From: Conexibacter sp. DBS9H8
Lineage (GTDB): Bacteria; Actinomycetota; Thermoleophilia; Solirubrobacterales; Solirubrobacteraceae
Reading direction: 5' to 3'
NCBI RefSeq assembly: GCF_023330685.1
Contig: NZ_CP097128.1
Location: 3,572,120 to 3,636,119, forward strand
Length of the DNA: 64,000 nt
The translations under genes were made by a program, and so were the position numbers. Shown here piece after piece: positions 9,034 through 17,711 of the stretch (positions are counted from its first letter, which is position 1; every line of letters begins with the position of its first letter). The notes below the pieces were generated by a model. The model did no database searches. It saw only the letters and a list, made by a program, of their open reading frames with translations, and was not told the origin of the DNA.

Positions 9034-10832
9034 GCCTCGACCGACCGGCGCTGCCGCCGGACTTCGATCAATCCCGGGCGCGGGAGCGTGCCGCGGACCC
9101 GACGGGCTGGCGGTTTGAGGAGCCGGAGCGCCGCGGCCTCTACCACGCGATCGAGGCGCGCCGGGACATCCGCCGGTTTCGGCCCGATCCACTCGACCCG
9201 GCGGCGCTCGAGCGGATCCTCGCCGCCGCCCACGCCGCCCCGTCGGTCGGGCTGATGCAGCCGTGGCGGTTCATCACCGTCACGGACCCGGGGACACTCG
9301 CGGCGATGCAGGCGATCGCCCAGCGCGAGCGGCTCACCCAGGCACCGTTCCTCGACGAGCGGGCCGGCGCCTACCTCGATCTCAAGCTCGAGGGGATCCG
9401 GGAGGCGCCGCTCAACCTGTGTGTCTGCTGTGACCGCCGGCCGGGGGAGGAGATCCTCGGCCGCCACACGATCCCCGACACCGACCTGTACTCGACCTGT
9501 CTGGCGATCGAAAACCTGTGGCTCGCCGCCCGGGCGGAGGGGGTCGGGGTCGGCTGGGTCTCCTTCTATGACGAGGGCGATGTCCGCACCCTGCTGGGGA
9601 TGCCCGCCCACGTCATCCCAGTCGCTTGGCTCTGCCTCGGCTACCCGGACGAGCGGCCGACGCGACCGGGGCTGGAGGCGGCTGGATGGGGCCGGCGCTC
9701 ACCACTGGCCGACCACATCTTCTCCGAGCGGTGGCCGGCCCCGGCGCCCCCCGCTGAGGGCGCCGCCCCCCGCGACTGCGGCGTCTCCGCGGCCGACCTC
9801 TCCGGTCCGGTGCGCCCCGGCGAGCACCGGGCCACGCTGGCGATCCGTGACCGCTCGGATGAGCTGATCAAGCCGCCCGGCAGCCTTGGCGCGCTCGAGT
9901 CCCTGCTCGAACGCTGGGCCGCCGTCACCGGCGGGCCGCCACCCGCCGCCCCGCGGGCGGCGATCCTCGTACTCGCCGCCGACCACGGGGTCGCCGCCCA
10001 CGGCACGAGCCTGTATCCGAGCCGGGTGAGCGGGCAGGTCGCCGCCGCCGCCGCCCGCGGCGAGTCGGCGATCGGCGTGCTTGCCCGCACGCTCGGCGCC
10101 CGGCTCGTCGTCGCTGACATCGGGCTCCGTGGCCCCCGTCAACCGGGTCTCCGTGATCTGCGGGTCCGGGAGGGCACCGCAGACATCTGCACCGGTCCGG
10201 CGATGACCGCACCGGAGTTCGCACGCGCGCACTCGGAGGGGGAACGGCTCGCCGCCGACCTCTGTGTGGAGGCCGACGTGCTCGTGCTCGGGGAGATCGG
10301 GATCGCCAACACGACGGCGGCGAGCGCCGTCCTCGCAGGCCTGCTCGGACTTCCGGCCGAGGCGGTCTGTGGCCGTGGCGCCGGCCTCGATGCCCAGGGA
10401 GTCGCCCATAAGGCGACGGTCGTCGCCGCCGCCGTCGCCGCCAACGCGCCCGATCCTCGCGCCCCACTGGAGGTGCTGCGCGAGCTTGGGGGACTCGAGT
10501 TCGCTGCCCTCGCCGGCGCAATCCGTGGCGCGGCGGTGGCCGGGACACCGATCCTGCTCGACGGATTCGCTGTCGGCGTCGCCGCCCTCGCGGCGGTGCG
10601 AGCCGACCCGACGCTGCGCGACTACCTGTTCGCCGGGCACCGATCCGCCGAGCCCGCCCACGCGATCGTCCTGCGCCAGCTCGGGCTCGAGCCGCTGCTG
10701 GACCAGCGTCTCCGCCTCGGTGAGGCCTCGGGCGCCGCGCTCGCCCTTCCGCTCATCGGGCTCGCCGGCGCGCTGCATGCGGAGATGGGGACCTTCACCG
10801 AGTCGGGAGTCGACCGAGCCGGTCGCACCTGA
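9030..10832 (+). CDS. cobT: BluB-CobT fusion: DMB synthase plus NaMN:DMB phosphoribosyltransferase
   Basis: 600 residues carrying two complete enzymes. Residues ~1-235 are BluB, which makes 5,6-dimethylbenzimidazole from FMNH2 with O2: ARRDIRRF (Asp46 matches the catalytic Asp of BluB), APSVGLMQPWRF and AEGVGVGWVSFY. Residues ~255-595 are CobT, which uses the base to make alpha-ribazole phosphate: KPPGSLGALE, LAADHGVAAHG, GEIGIANTTAAS, the glycine-rich CGRGAGLD, LLDGFAVGVAAL and LRLGEASGAALAL, where Glu565 matches the catalytic glutamate. The linker is Ala/Pro-rich. The fusion should pass the base directly to the transferase (inference). Overlaps cobS by GTGA. Confidence 0.94.
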   Translation: MSLDRPALPPDFDQSRARERAADPTGWRFEEPERRGLYHAIEARRDIRRFRPDPLDPAALERILAAAHAAPSVGLMQPWRFITVTDPGTLAAMQAIAQRERLTQAPFLDERAGAYLDLKLEGIREAPLNLCVCCDRRPGEEILGRHTIPDTDLYSTCLAIENLWLAARAEGVGVGWVSFYDEGDVRTLLGMPAHVIPVAWLCLGYPDERPTRPGLEAAGWGRRSPLADHIFSERWPAPAPPAEGAAPRDCGVSAADLSGPVRPGEHRATLAIRDRSDELIKPPGSLGALESLLERWAAVTGGPPPAAPRAAILVLAADHGVAAHGTSLYPSRVSGQVAAAAARGESAIGVLARTLGARLVVADIGLRGPRQPGLRDLRVREGTADICTGPAMTAPEFARAHSEGERLAADLCVEADVLVLGEIGIANTTAASAVLAGLLGLPAEAVCGRGAGLDAQGVAHKATVVAAAVAANAPDPRAPLEVLRELGGLEFAALAGAIRGAAVAGTPILLDGFAVGVAALAAVRADPTLRDYLFAGHRSAEPAHAIVLRQLGLEPLLDQRLRLGEASGAALALPLIGLAGALHAEMGTFTESGVDRAGRT

Positions 10833-10953
10833 CTCGGCCCAGCGCCGGCAACGCGGTGGGGTCGGGGCCGTACGGCCCCTTCAGCACCCCCTCATGCCCG
10901 CGGAGAACGGCGGTCACAGCCGCAGCGCTGGGAGCGGCAGCCCGAAACGACGA

Positions 10954-10985
10954 CCGGCGGGCCGGGCCAAAGCCCGACCCGCCGG
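10954..10985. terminator. Terminator-like hairpin between cobT and ferritin-like gene
   Basis: A 14-base stem (CCGGCGGG/CCCGCCGG ends with one mismatch inside) around a CAAA loop. It lies 122 bases after bluB-cobT and 47 bases after the convergent ferritin-like gene, so it can serve both. No strong T-run follows, as is common in GC-rich actinobacteria. Confidence 0.6.
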
Positions 10986-11031
10986 ATCACGCGGTGGGCG
11001 CTGGTCGCGCCCGACGTGTCGTCGAGGCTGA

Positions 11032-11652
11032 CTAGGCGAGGAAGCCGTACGCCTTGAGGGCGGCAGCGGCCTCACCGGCGGTGAGGGTCTTCGGGCCGAA
11101 GGCGGGAAGGACCGCAGTGGCGCCCGGGAGGATCGCGTCGAAGAACGAGTAGTGCGTCGCCTCGTTCGTGGCGATACCGGCCGCCAGGGACTTCAGCTCC
11201 TGGGAGTTGAAGGACTTGACCGCGCCGAGGTAGGTGGAGACGAACGCCTCCTCCAGGACCTTGCCGACGCCGGCGAGGTCATTCTTGGTCCTGACGTACT
11301 TGGCCGGCACCGTGAGCTTGAAGCCCTTGGGAGCCGACTTGCCGAGCGCGCCCTTGAGCAGGTGCAGGTGCTCCTTCTCGTCGGTGAGGGCGGCCTTGAA
11401 GTAGCCGAGGTTGCCCGGATCGAGCTTCAGCTTGTTGAAGTACGTGTGGACGATCGCGGAGTAGATCTCCACGGCCAGCGTCTCAGCGATGAACGCCGTC
11501 TGCAGGATCGTCAGGTCGGTCGAGGTCGTCTTGGCGTACGCGATACCGTCCATCGACGCCAGGATGCCGCCGGAGCCGACGAGAACGAGGCTCCCCTTCG
11601 CGGCGTTGCGGATGAACTGGCCGCGGTTCAGGCCGTTCTGCTCATCGGACAT
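11032..11652 (-). CDS. Exported ferritin-like diiron domain protein
   Basis: 206 residues. A degenerate twin-arginine-like leader (NRGQFIRNAAKG, then the hydrophobic SLVLVGSGGILA) precedes a four-helix ferritin-like domain. Likely metal ligands are Glu in FIAETLAVEIY, the Glu/His pair of DEKEHLHLL, Glu in LEEAFVSTYLG, and Glu/His in NEATHYSFF, the E/ExxH/E/ExxH pattern of diiron ferritin-like proteins. The ATG has GAAGGAG five bases upstream. It stands alone, followed by a hairpin. Function unknown; metal storage or oxidative-stress roles are typical of the family. Because the second Arg of a Tat motif is missing, the export route is uncertain. Confidence 0.85.
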   Translation of the reverse strand: MSDEQNGLNRGQFIRNAAKGSLVLVGSGGILASMDGIAYAKTTSTDLTILQTAFIAETLAVEIYSAIVHTYFNKLKLDPGNLGYFKAALTDEKEHLHLLKGALGKSAPKGFKLTVPAKYVRTKNDLAGVGKVLEEAFVSTYLGAVKSFNSQELKSLAAGIATNEATHYSFFDAILPGATAVLPAFGPKTLTAGEAAAALKAYGFLA

Positions 11653-11860
11653 ACATGCTCCTTCAGGTTTTTGTGACGGACTTGGGATCGGCAGGAAAAA
11701 TCTCCAAGCCGCTCACCACCCCACTCTACGCAGGTTAAATCCCGGCGGATCACTTATACGCCGGCGTCCGTCCGGCGCTGGGGCGCCTGCGCCCGCCCGG
11801 CGCGGGGCTGACCACGCTCCTGGGGCGACGACCCGGGGGGCCGGCTGGTTCACTACGCCG

Positions 11861-13234
11861 ATGACTTCCGCCGCGATCGTAGGCAGCGGCCCCAACGGCC
11901 TGGCGGCCGCGCTCACGCTCGCCGCCGCCGGGGTGTCGGTGACCGTGTATGAGGCCGAGACGCGCCTCGGAGGCGGCACGCGCAGCGCCGAGCTGACCGT
12001 GCCGGGACTCATTCACGACGAGTGCGCGGCCGCCCACCCGCTCGCCGTCGACAACGAGTTCATGCGCCGCTTTCGACTGCCGATCCAATGGTGCTGGCCC
12101 GAGGTGCAGTACAGCCACCCCCTCGACGGAGACGCGACGGACGGGCCGGGCGGGGGAGCCGGGGCGAGCAGCAGCGGCGCACTGCCGCGACTGTTCGGAG
12201 CCCGCTACCCGTGGGATGACATGCTCCAGCCGGTTCTCCATCTCCCCCGGCGGCCGGTCGGCCTCGTCCGGCTCGGGGCGCTGTCGGCGCTGCCGGCGAC
12301 GACGCTCGCCCGCGCCCTGCCCAGCCGCGAACTGCGGGCGCTCTGGGCCGGGGTGGCCGCGCACTCCTTCCGGCCGCTGTCGGCGCCGTTCTCCTCGGCC
12401 ATCGGGCTCGTGCTCGGTGCCGCCGCCCACCAGTTCGGCTGGCCCGTCGCCCGCGGCGGGTCAGCGGCGATCACGCACGCGATGGCCGCCGCCGCGGCCG
12501 GTTACGGGGCGACCTTCGAGACCGGGGTGCGAATCGGCTCGCTCGCCGAACTCCAGGCCGATCTCATCCTGCTCGACACGTCCGCCCGGGCGGCGGTCAC
12601 GATCGCCGGGTCGGCGATGCCTGGCCGGATCGCCGCCGCCCTGCGCCGCTTCCGGTACGGGCCGGCGGCGTTCAAGGTCGACTTCGCCGTCGACGGAGGC
12701 GTCCCGTGGCGCCATCTCCCCTCGCGGCGGGCCGGGACCGTGCACGTCGGCGGCAGCCTCGAGGAGATCGCCGCCGCGGAGGCGGCGATCAACGCCGGCC
12801 GAATGCCCGAGCGACCGTTCGTCCTCGTCTGCCAGCAGTCGCTCGCCGACCCGACGCGGGCGCGTGAAACGCTCGTGCCGATCTACAGCTACGCCCACGT
12901 CCCGGCCGGCTTCACCGGAGACGCGACCGGGCTGATCGAGGCCCAGATCGAACGGTTCGCCCCGGGCTTTCGGGAGCGAATCGTCGCCCGCCACGTGCGG
13001 ACTGTCGCCCAATCGGAGGCGATGAACGCCAACTATGTGGGGGGTGACATCGCGACCGGCGCGAACGATCCGCGCCAGCTGCTGCTGCGCCCCCGCCCCG
13101 CCCTCGACCCCTACAGCCTCGGGATCCCCGGGGTGTACCTGTGCTCGGCGGCGACTCCTCCGGGGGCGGGTGCGCACGGCATGTGCGGCTACAACGCCGC
13201 GATCTCCGCGCTCGCCTGGCTGACGCGCCGGTAG
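11861..13234 (+). CDS. NAD(P)/FAD-dependent oxidoreductase, phytoene-desaturase-like
   Basis: 457 residues. The N-terminal dinucleotide fold [21 protein letters not shown] followed by [16 protein letters not shown] is the FAD-binding motif of the phytoene dehydrogenase/COG1233 group. The C-terminal [21 protein letters not shown] and GYNAAISAL complete the FAD site as in that family. A low-complexity Gly/Asp-rich insert sits near residue 90. The ATG is chosen because the FAD motif starts three residues later; an upstream frame extension is Pro/Arg-rich and unlikely. No other carotenoid genes are near, so the substrate is unknown. The stop lies only 11 bases before the RDD protein start. Confidence 0.88.
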   Translation: MTSAAIVGSGPNGLAAALTLAAAGVSVTVYEAETRLGGGTRSAELTVPGLIHDECAAAHPLAVDNEFMRRFRLPIQWCWPEVQYSHPLDGDATDGPGGGAGASSSGALPRLFGARYPWDDMLQPVLHLPRRPVGLVRLGALSALPATTLARALPSRELRALWAGVAAHSFRPLSAPFSSAIGLVLGAAAHQFGWPVARGGSAAITHAMAAAAAGYGATFETGVRIGSLAELQADLILLDTSARAAVTIAGSAMPGRIAAALRRFRYGPAAFKVDFAVDGGVPWRHLPSRRAGTVHVGGSLEEIAAAEAAINAGRMPERPFVLVCQQSLADPTRARETLVPIYSYAHVPAGFTGDATGLIEAQIERFAPGFRERIVARHVRTVAQSEAMNANYVGGDIATGANDPRQLLLRPRPALDPYSLGIPGVYLCSAATPPGAGAHGMCGYNAAISALAWLTRR

Positions 13235-13245
13235 GCTGGCCGGCG

Positions 13246-14373
13246 ATGCCCGAGCCGTCGCGCCGACCGCCCCACCCGGACCCCGGGCTGTCGGGCCGAG
13301 CGCCCCACCCGGACCCCGGGCCGTCGGACCGACCGCCCCATCCGGCCCCCGGGCCGTCGGACCGACCGCCCCACCCGGCCCCCGGGCCCTCAGACCGACC
13401 GCCTCGACCCGCTCGCGCGTCGCGGACACCACCGGTCGCCCGGTTTCTGGGCGCGAGCGCCCGTGCGGGCGACCACCTCGCCCACGCGACCGGAGTGTCG
13501 GCCGCGATCGACCAGGCGGTGGAGGAGGCAATCGTCCGCGCGTTCCGCAGCCCGGCACTTCGGCACGCGCTCGAGCGGGCGCTGAATGACCGCGACCCTC
13601 ACGAGGACATCGACCCGGAGGAGCTCGCCTGGCTCGTGCGGTCCTTCCTCGCCTCCCGGACAGCGACGGCGGTGTGGGCCGAGGTACTTGAGTCCGAGCC
13701 GGTGCAGATGCTCGTCGAGCGGATCGCCGACGCCCCGGAGGTGCGCGCCGCGATCACCGCCCAGGGGGCCGGCCTGCTCGGGGACGTCGGCGTCCGGTTG
13801 ACCCGGCTCACCGAGGCACTCGACGACGCCCTCGAACGGATCGTCCGCCGGGCCGAACCCGACAGTGAACGCGACCAGGCCGGCCTCGCGACCCGGGCCC
13901 TCGCCGCCGCCATCGACCTCGGGCTGCTGTTCGTCCTCTACACGCTCGGCTCGGCGATCGTCTCCTCGATCTTCAATGCGACCGCCGGGGGCAGCTTCCC
14001 GGTGTGGCTCGCAGCGGTCCTCACCGGCCTGGCGGCACTCGCCGGCGCTGCGATCATCGTCATCTTCTGGGCGCTCGTCGGTCAGACGCCGGGGATGCGG
14101 TTCCTCGCCATCCGCGTCATTCATGAGGGTTCCCACGAACTGGGGCTCGCCCGCGCGAACCGGCGGATGCTCGCCATCCTTCTCGCCTTGGCGCCCGCGG
14201 GCCTCGGGGTGCTGTGGATCGCCCGTGACCGCGATCGCCGCGGCTGGCATGACCGACTCGCCGGGACCGAGGTCGTCTACGTCGACGTCGGCGGCGCCCC
14301 GTATTCGGGCCGGCGGGGCACGACCGGCACGAGCCGCGCCCACCGGCCGGCCCGCCGCCGGGACCGCGCCTGA
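13246..14373 (+). CDS. RDD-family membrane protein with repeat-built proline-rich N-terminus
   Basis: 375 residues. Residues ~8-52 are four copies of an 11-residue unit like PPHPDPGPSDR, encoded by the DNA repeat at 13268-13399. A helical middle (~60-200) has no recognised domain. The C-terminal RDD domain (from about ALAAAIDLGLLFVLYTLG) has three hydrophobic helices, VGQTPGMRFLAIRVI and RDRDRRGWHDRLAGTEVVYV, the usual end of RDD proteins. A TAGGCT hexamer sits eight bases before the ATG, so the mRNA may be leaderless. RDD proteins are poorly characterised; a transport role has been suggested for some. Confidence 0.87.
   Translation: MPEPSRRPPHPDPGLSGRAPHPDPGPSDRPPHPAPGPSDRPPHPAPGPSDRPPRPARASRTPPVARFLGASARAGDHLAHATGVSAAIDQAVEEAIVRAFRSPALRHALERALNDRDPHEDIDPEELAWLVRSFLASRTATAVWAEVLESEPVQMLVERIADAPEVRAAITAQGAGLLGDVGVRLTRLTEALDDALERIVRRAEPDSERDQAGLATRALAAAIDLGLLFVLYTLGSAIVSSIFNATAGGSFPVWLAAVLTGLAALAGAAIIVIFWALVGQTPGMRFLAIRVIHEGSHELGLARANRRMLAILLALAPAGLGVLWIARDRDRRGWHDRLAGTEVVYVDVGGAPYSGRRGTTGTSRAHRPARRRDRA
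13268..13399 (+). repeat. Four tandem copies of a 33-base unit
   Basis: Copies at 13268, 13301, 13334 and 13367, each beginning CGCCCCA(C/T)CCGG. They differ by a few substitutions. All are in frame and encode the proline-rich repeats of the RDD protein. Confidence 0.9.
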
Positions 14374-14589
14374 TCGGCCGAACCCGTCCCCCGGGCCCGC
14401 GATTTCCCGGACCGGCCCGACGACGGGGGACTTATGCGTTCCCACGACGCATTTCTCCCCCACCGTCACGTCCAACGGCGGCGCGCACCCACATCGAGCC
14501 GATCGACGGCGCGCGCCCCGGTTGAGCCCCACCGGCGCCGCCGAACCGCACCGGAGGTAGGCTCCCGCACAGAGTGAGAGGAGCGCGAG

Positions 14590-16233
14590 ATGTCTTTGTC
14601 CTATGCCCACGGCGCCTGCGACATTCCCCTGCTGGGTGAGACGATCGGCGCCACCCTCACCCGCGCCGCGGAGACCCACCCCGACGGGGAGGCGCTCGTC
14701 GAGTGCGCGACGGGACGACGCTACTCCTACCGTGCGCTCGAACGTGAGGTCGACACCCTCGCCCGGGGCCTGCTCGCCGCCGGCATCACCGCGGGCGACC
14801 GGGTCGGGATCTGGGCCCCGAACTGCGCCGAATGGGTCCTCGTGCAGTTCGCCACCGCTCGGATCGGAGCGATCCTCGTCAACGTCAACCCGGCCTACCG
14901 CACTCACGAGCTCGCCTTTGTCCTCAACCAGTCGGGAATCCGCACGCTCATCTCCGCGGCCCGCTACCGCAGCAGCGACTACGCCGGAATGATCGAGTCG
15001 GTGCGGGAGCAGTGCCCGGCCCTCGAGGACGTCGTGCTGCTCGGCGACCGCCGCTGGGCGGAGCTGCTCGCGGGCGCCGACCGAGTGAGTCCCGCAGACC
15101 TCACCGAGGCCACGCGCGCCCTCTCCTTCGACGATCCGATCAACATCCAGTACACGTCAGGGACGACGGGATCGCCCAAGGGGGCGACGCTCACCCACCA
15201 CAACATCCTCAACAACGGCTACATGGTCGGGGAACTCGTCGGCTACTCCGCGGCGGACCGGATCTGCATCCCGGTTCCCTTCTACCACTGCTTCGGGATG
15301 GTGATGGGCAACCTCGCCGCGGTCAGCCACGCCGCGACGATGGTCATCCCCGCCCCCACCTTCGACCCCGCCGCCACCCTCGCCGCCGTCGCGACGGAGC
15401 GCTGCAGCTCCCTCTACGGCGTCCCGACGATGTTCATCGCCGAGCTCGGCCTCCCCGGCTTCTCCGACTATGACCTGACGAGCCTGCGGACCGGGATCAT
15501 GGCCGGTTCCAACTGCCCGATCGAGGTGATGCGCCGGGTCGTCACCGAGATGCACATGGACGAGGTGTCGATCTGTTACGGGATGACGGAGACCTCACCA
15601 GTGTCGACCCAGACGCGGGTCGAGGATCCGCTCGAGCGGCGCGTCGCCACCGTCGGACGGCCAGGGCCGCACATCGAGGTCAAGATCGTCGACCCGCAGA
15701 CGGGCCGGATCCTGCCCCGCGGCGAGACTGGGGAGTTCTGCACCCGGGGCTACAGCGTGATGACGGGCTACTGGGAGGAGCCCGCCAAGACCGCCGAGGT
15801 GATCGACGCCGCCGGCTGGATGCACACCGGTGATCTCGCCACGATGGATGACGAGGGCTACTGCGCGATCGTCGGACGGATCAAGGACATGGTCATCCGC
15901 GGCGGCGAGAACCTCTACCCGCGGGAGATCGAGGAGTTCCTCTACACCCACCCCGCGATCGCGGACGTGCAGGTCGTCGGGGTGCCCGACCCCCTCTACG
16001 GCGAGGAGCTGTGCGCCTGGGTGCGCCGCCAGCCCGACACCGTCCTCGACGCCGATGGTGTGCAGGCCTTCTGCCGTGGCCGCCTGGCCCACCAGAAGGT
16101 GCCGCGCTACGTGCTGTTCGTCGAGGAGTTCCCGATGACGGTCACCGGCAAGGTGCAGAAGTTCGAGATGCGCCGGGTCTCGGTCGAGCGCCTCAGCCTC
16201 CGCCTCAGCCCGGAGTCGGCAGCGGCGTCTTAG
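14590..16233 (+). CDS. AMP-binding acyl-CoA synthetase
   Basis: 547 residues. Activates a carboxylic acid, probably a medium- or long-chain fatty acid, to its CoA ester through an acyl-adenylate. Motifs in order: P-loop-like [62 protein letters not shown] and the catalytic lysine in [12 protein letters not shown]. Overall sequence resembles the FadD/ACSF2 group. The ATG is preceded by GAGAGGAGC; a TAGGCT hexamer about 30 bases upstream could be the -10 box. Monocistronic, convergent with uppP. Substrate chain length cannot be read from sequence alone. Confidence 0.95.
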   Translation: MSLSYAHGACDIPLLGETIGATLTRAAETHPDGEALVECATGRRYSYRALEREVDTLARGLLAAGITAGDRVGIWAPNCAEWVLVQFATARIGAILVNVNPAYRTHELAFVLNQSGIRTLISAARYRSSDYAGMIESVREQCPALEDVVLLGDRRWAELLAGADRVSPADLTEATRALSFDDPINIQYTSGTTGSPKGATLTHHNILNNGYMVGELVGYSAADRICIPVPFYHCFGMVMGNLAAVSHAATMVIPAPTFDPAATLAAVATERCSSLYGVPTMFIAELGLPGFSDYDLTSLRTGIMAGSNCPIEVMRRVVTEMHMDEVSICYGMTETSPVSTQTRVEDPLERRVATVGRPGPHIEVKIVDPQTGRILPRGETGEFCTRGYSVMTGYWEEPAKTAEVIDAAGWMHTGDLATMDDEGYCAIVGRIKDMVIRGGENLYPREIEEFLYTHPAIADVQVVGVPDPLYGEELCAWVRRQPDTVLDADGVQAFCRGRLAHQKVPRYVLFVEEFPMTVTGKVQKFEMRRVSVERLSLRLSPESAAAS

Positions 16234-16290
16234 CGTCGCGACCGCGGTTCGGCCCTCGGTCGGCCCGTGGGCCGAGCCTGTCAGCCGCTG

Positions 16291-16333
16291 GCGAGTGCAC
16301 AGATTCGTCGATACGACGAATCTGTGCACTCGC
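16291..16333. terminator. Perfect 20-base-stem hairpin with a 3-base loop
   Basis: GCGAGTGCACAGATTCGTCG, loop ATA, then its exact reverse complement. It lies between the convergent acyl-CoA synthetase and uppP genes and can terminate both. It has no T-run. The stem is unusually long, perfect and lower in GC than its surroundings. Confidence 0.7.
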
Positions 16334-16425
16334 TCCCGGCCCGCCCCCGGCTCACTCGCCAGCCGACCTCCCGGCCCGCCCCCGGCTCACTCGCCAGCCG
16401 ACCCCCCGGCCCGCCCCCGGCTCGG
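16333..16425 (+). repeat. Tandem 35-base repeat, about 2.6 copies
   Basis: Units begin C(T/C)CCCGGCCCGCCCCCGGC at 16333, 16368 and 16403. The first two copies are identical; the third is partial. Noncoding, between the hairpin and the uppP stop. Confidence 0.85.
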
Positions 16426-16438
16426 ACGTCACCCCCGC

Positions 16439-17380
16439 CTAGGCGGGCGCACCGGCGATCGCGATGAAAGCGGCCATGAACGCACCAAACCCGAGGCAGT
16501 AGAGCCCGAAGGGAACGAGGTTGCGGCGCTGGAAGTAGCGGGTGAGGAAGTGGACGGTGAACACGGAGACGACCGCCGCGACGACGGCAGCGAGGATCGC
16601 CGCGAGCTGCAGCTGATGGATGAGGTGGGGCGAGCTCACCGTCGGCGGATGGATCAGGTCGCTCACCTTCAGCACCCCGGCGGCGAGGATCGGCGGGGTC
16701 GCGAGGAGGAAGGCAAAGCGGGCGGCGTCCGCATTGTCGAGCCCGCGTGCGAGTCCGGCGGTCATCACCACCCCGTCCCGGCTCATCCCGGCGATCAGCG
16801 CCGTCGTCTGGGCAGCGCCGATGACTCCCGCCTCCCGGTAGCTCATCGTCTCGAGCTCCCGGGCCCCCTCGGCGTTGAGTCCCTCCCGGCGGGCGAGCGC
16901 CCGCACGTCCGCGCGGCGGCGGAACCGTTCCGCAAATAGGAGCACCGCGCCATTGACCATCAGGAAGATCGCCGCGGCGATCGGGGTGGCGAACAGGGTC
17001 CGCAGCGGCTTCTCCAGCAGCAGCCCGAGGAGCCCGACCGGGATCGTCGCGACGATGATCAGCCAGATCAGACGCTCGGTCGGGGTCTCGATCCGGCGGG
17101 TGCGCAGGGTCGTGAAGAACGCTCGGATCAGGGCGATCCAGTCACGCCAGAAGTAGATCAACAACCCGATCGCCGAGCCGACGTGGAGCATCACGACGAA
17201 GGCGAGCCACGGTGAGCTGGGCTGGGACTGCCAGACGACGATGTTGTGCCAGCGAAACAGGGTCGGGAAGAGGATCGTGTGGCCGAGGCTGGAGATCGGG
17301 AACAGCTCGCTGACCCCCTGGAGCAGACCGAGGATGAGCGCTTGGGCGGTGGTGATGAGCGAGGTCGCAAACGTGAGCAT
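16439..17380 (-). CDS. uppP: Undecaprenyl-diphosphate phosphatase
   Basis: Membrane enzyme that recycles undecaprenyl diphosphate to the monophosphate carrier for peptidoglycan and other envelope polymers. 313 residues with multiple hydrophobic helices. The catalytic motif near the N-terminus reads QGVSELFPISSLGH (usual form E-x-x-PISSTGH, here Leu replaces Thr), and the second motif reads AGMSRDGVVM (usual PGxSRSG). I start at the ATG of MLTFATSLITTAQALILGLL, which places the motif at its normal distance; a longer frame adds a polar, unlikely leader. The two motif substitutions mark a divergent branch of the family. Confidence 0.9.
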   Translation of the reverse strand: MLTFATSLITTAQALILGLLQGVSELFPISSLGHTILFPTLFRWHNIVVWQSQPSSPWLAFVVMLHVGSAIGLLIYFWRDWIALIRAFFTTLRTRRIETPTERLIWLIIVATIPVGLLGLLLEKPLRTLFATPIAAAIFLMVNGAVLLFAERFRRRADVRALARREGLNAEGARELETMSYREAGVIGAAQTTALIAGMSRDGVVMTAGLARGLDNADAARFAFLLATPPILAAGVLKVSDLIHPPTVSSPHLIHQLQLAAILAAVVAAVVSVFTVHFLTRYFQRRNLVPFGLYCLGFGAFMAAFIAIAGAPA

Positions 17381-17486
17381 CGTCGCCCACGCTAACCGCC
17401 GGCCCCACGGCTGGCAATGGCTCGCCGACCAGATCACTCCGGCGTCTCAGGACCGCCCCCGACCTGGGGATGAGCGAGATACCGAC

Positions 17487-17520
17487 CGGGGACGGGGGGC
17501 GCACCCGACCCCCGTCCCCG
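17487..17520. other. Perfect 12-base inverted repeat in the uppP-epimerase gap
   Basis: CGGGGACGGGGG and CCCCCGTCCCCG separated by ten bases. It lies in the 331-base gap between divergent uppP and the epimerase, about 110 bases from the uppP start, so it is not an ordinary terminator. I see no other feature in this gap. Confidence 0.5.
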
Positions 17521-17711
17521 AGCCACAGCGCCGCGACCGGCGGGCGTCACCACCTTGTGCGCGCGAGCAACGCTCCGCCCCACAGTCCTCTACCCTGGGT
17601 CTGTCCTCGGTGGCGGCCGGTCGCGCTCTCTGCGCGTCGCCGCGGCCGTGGCCGGGTCCGGGCGGACCCTCAGCACCGGTTTCCCCCTGTCAGAACGGAC
17701 GGTTTTCCCCT

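Noticed and set aside
10833..11031. Coding extension beyond bluB-cobT
   Set aside because: Frames here are short and Arg/Pro-rich; only the terminator-like hairpin at 10954 is supported.
13268..13399. Possible CRISPR array
   Set aside because: The 33-base units are directly adjacent with no spacers and are translated as protein repeats; no cas genes are near.
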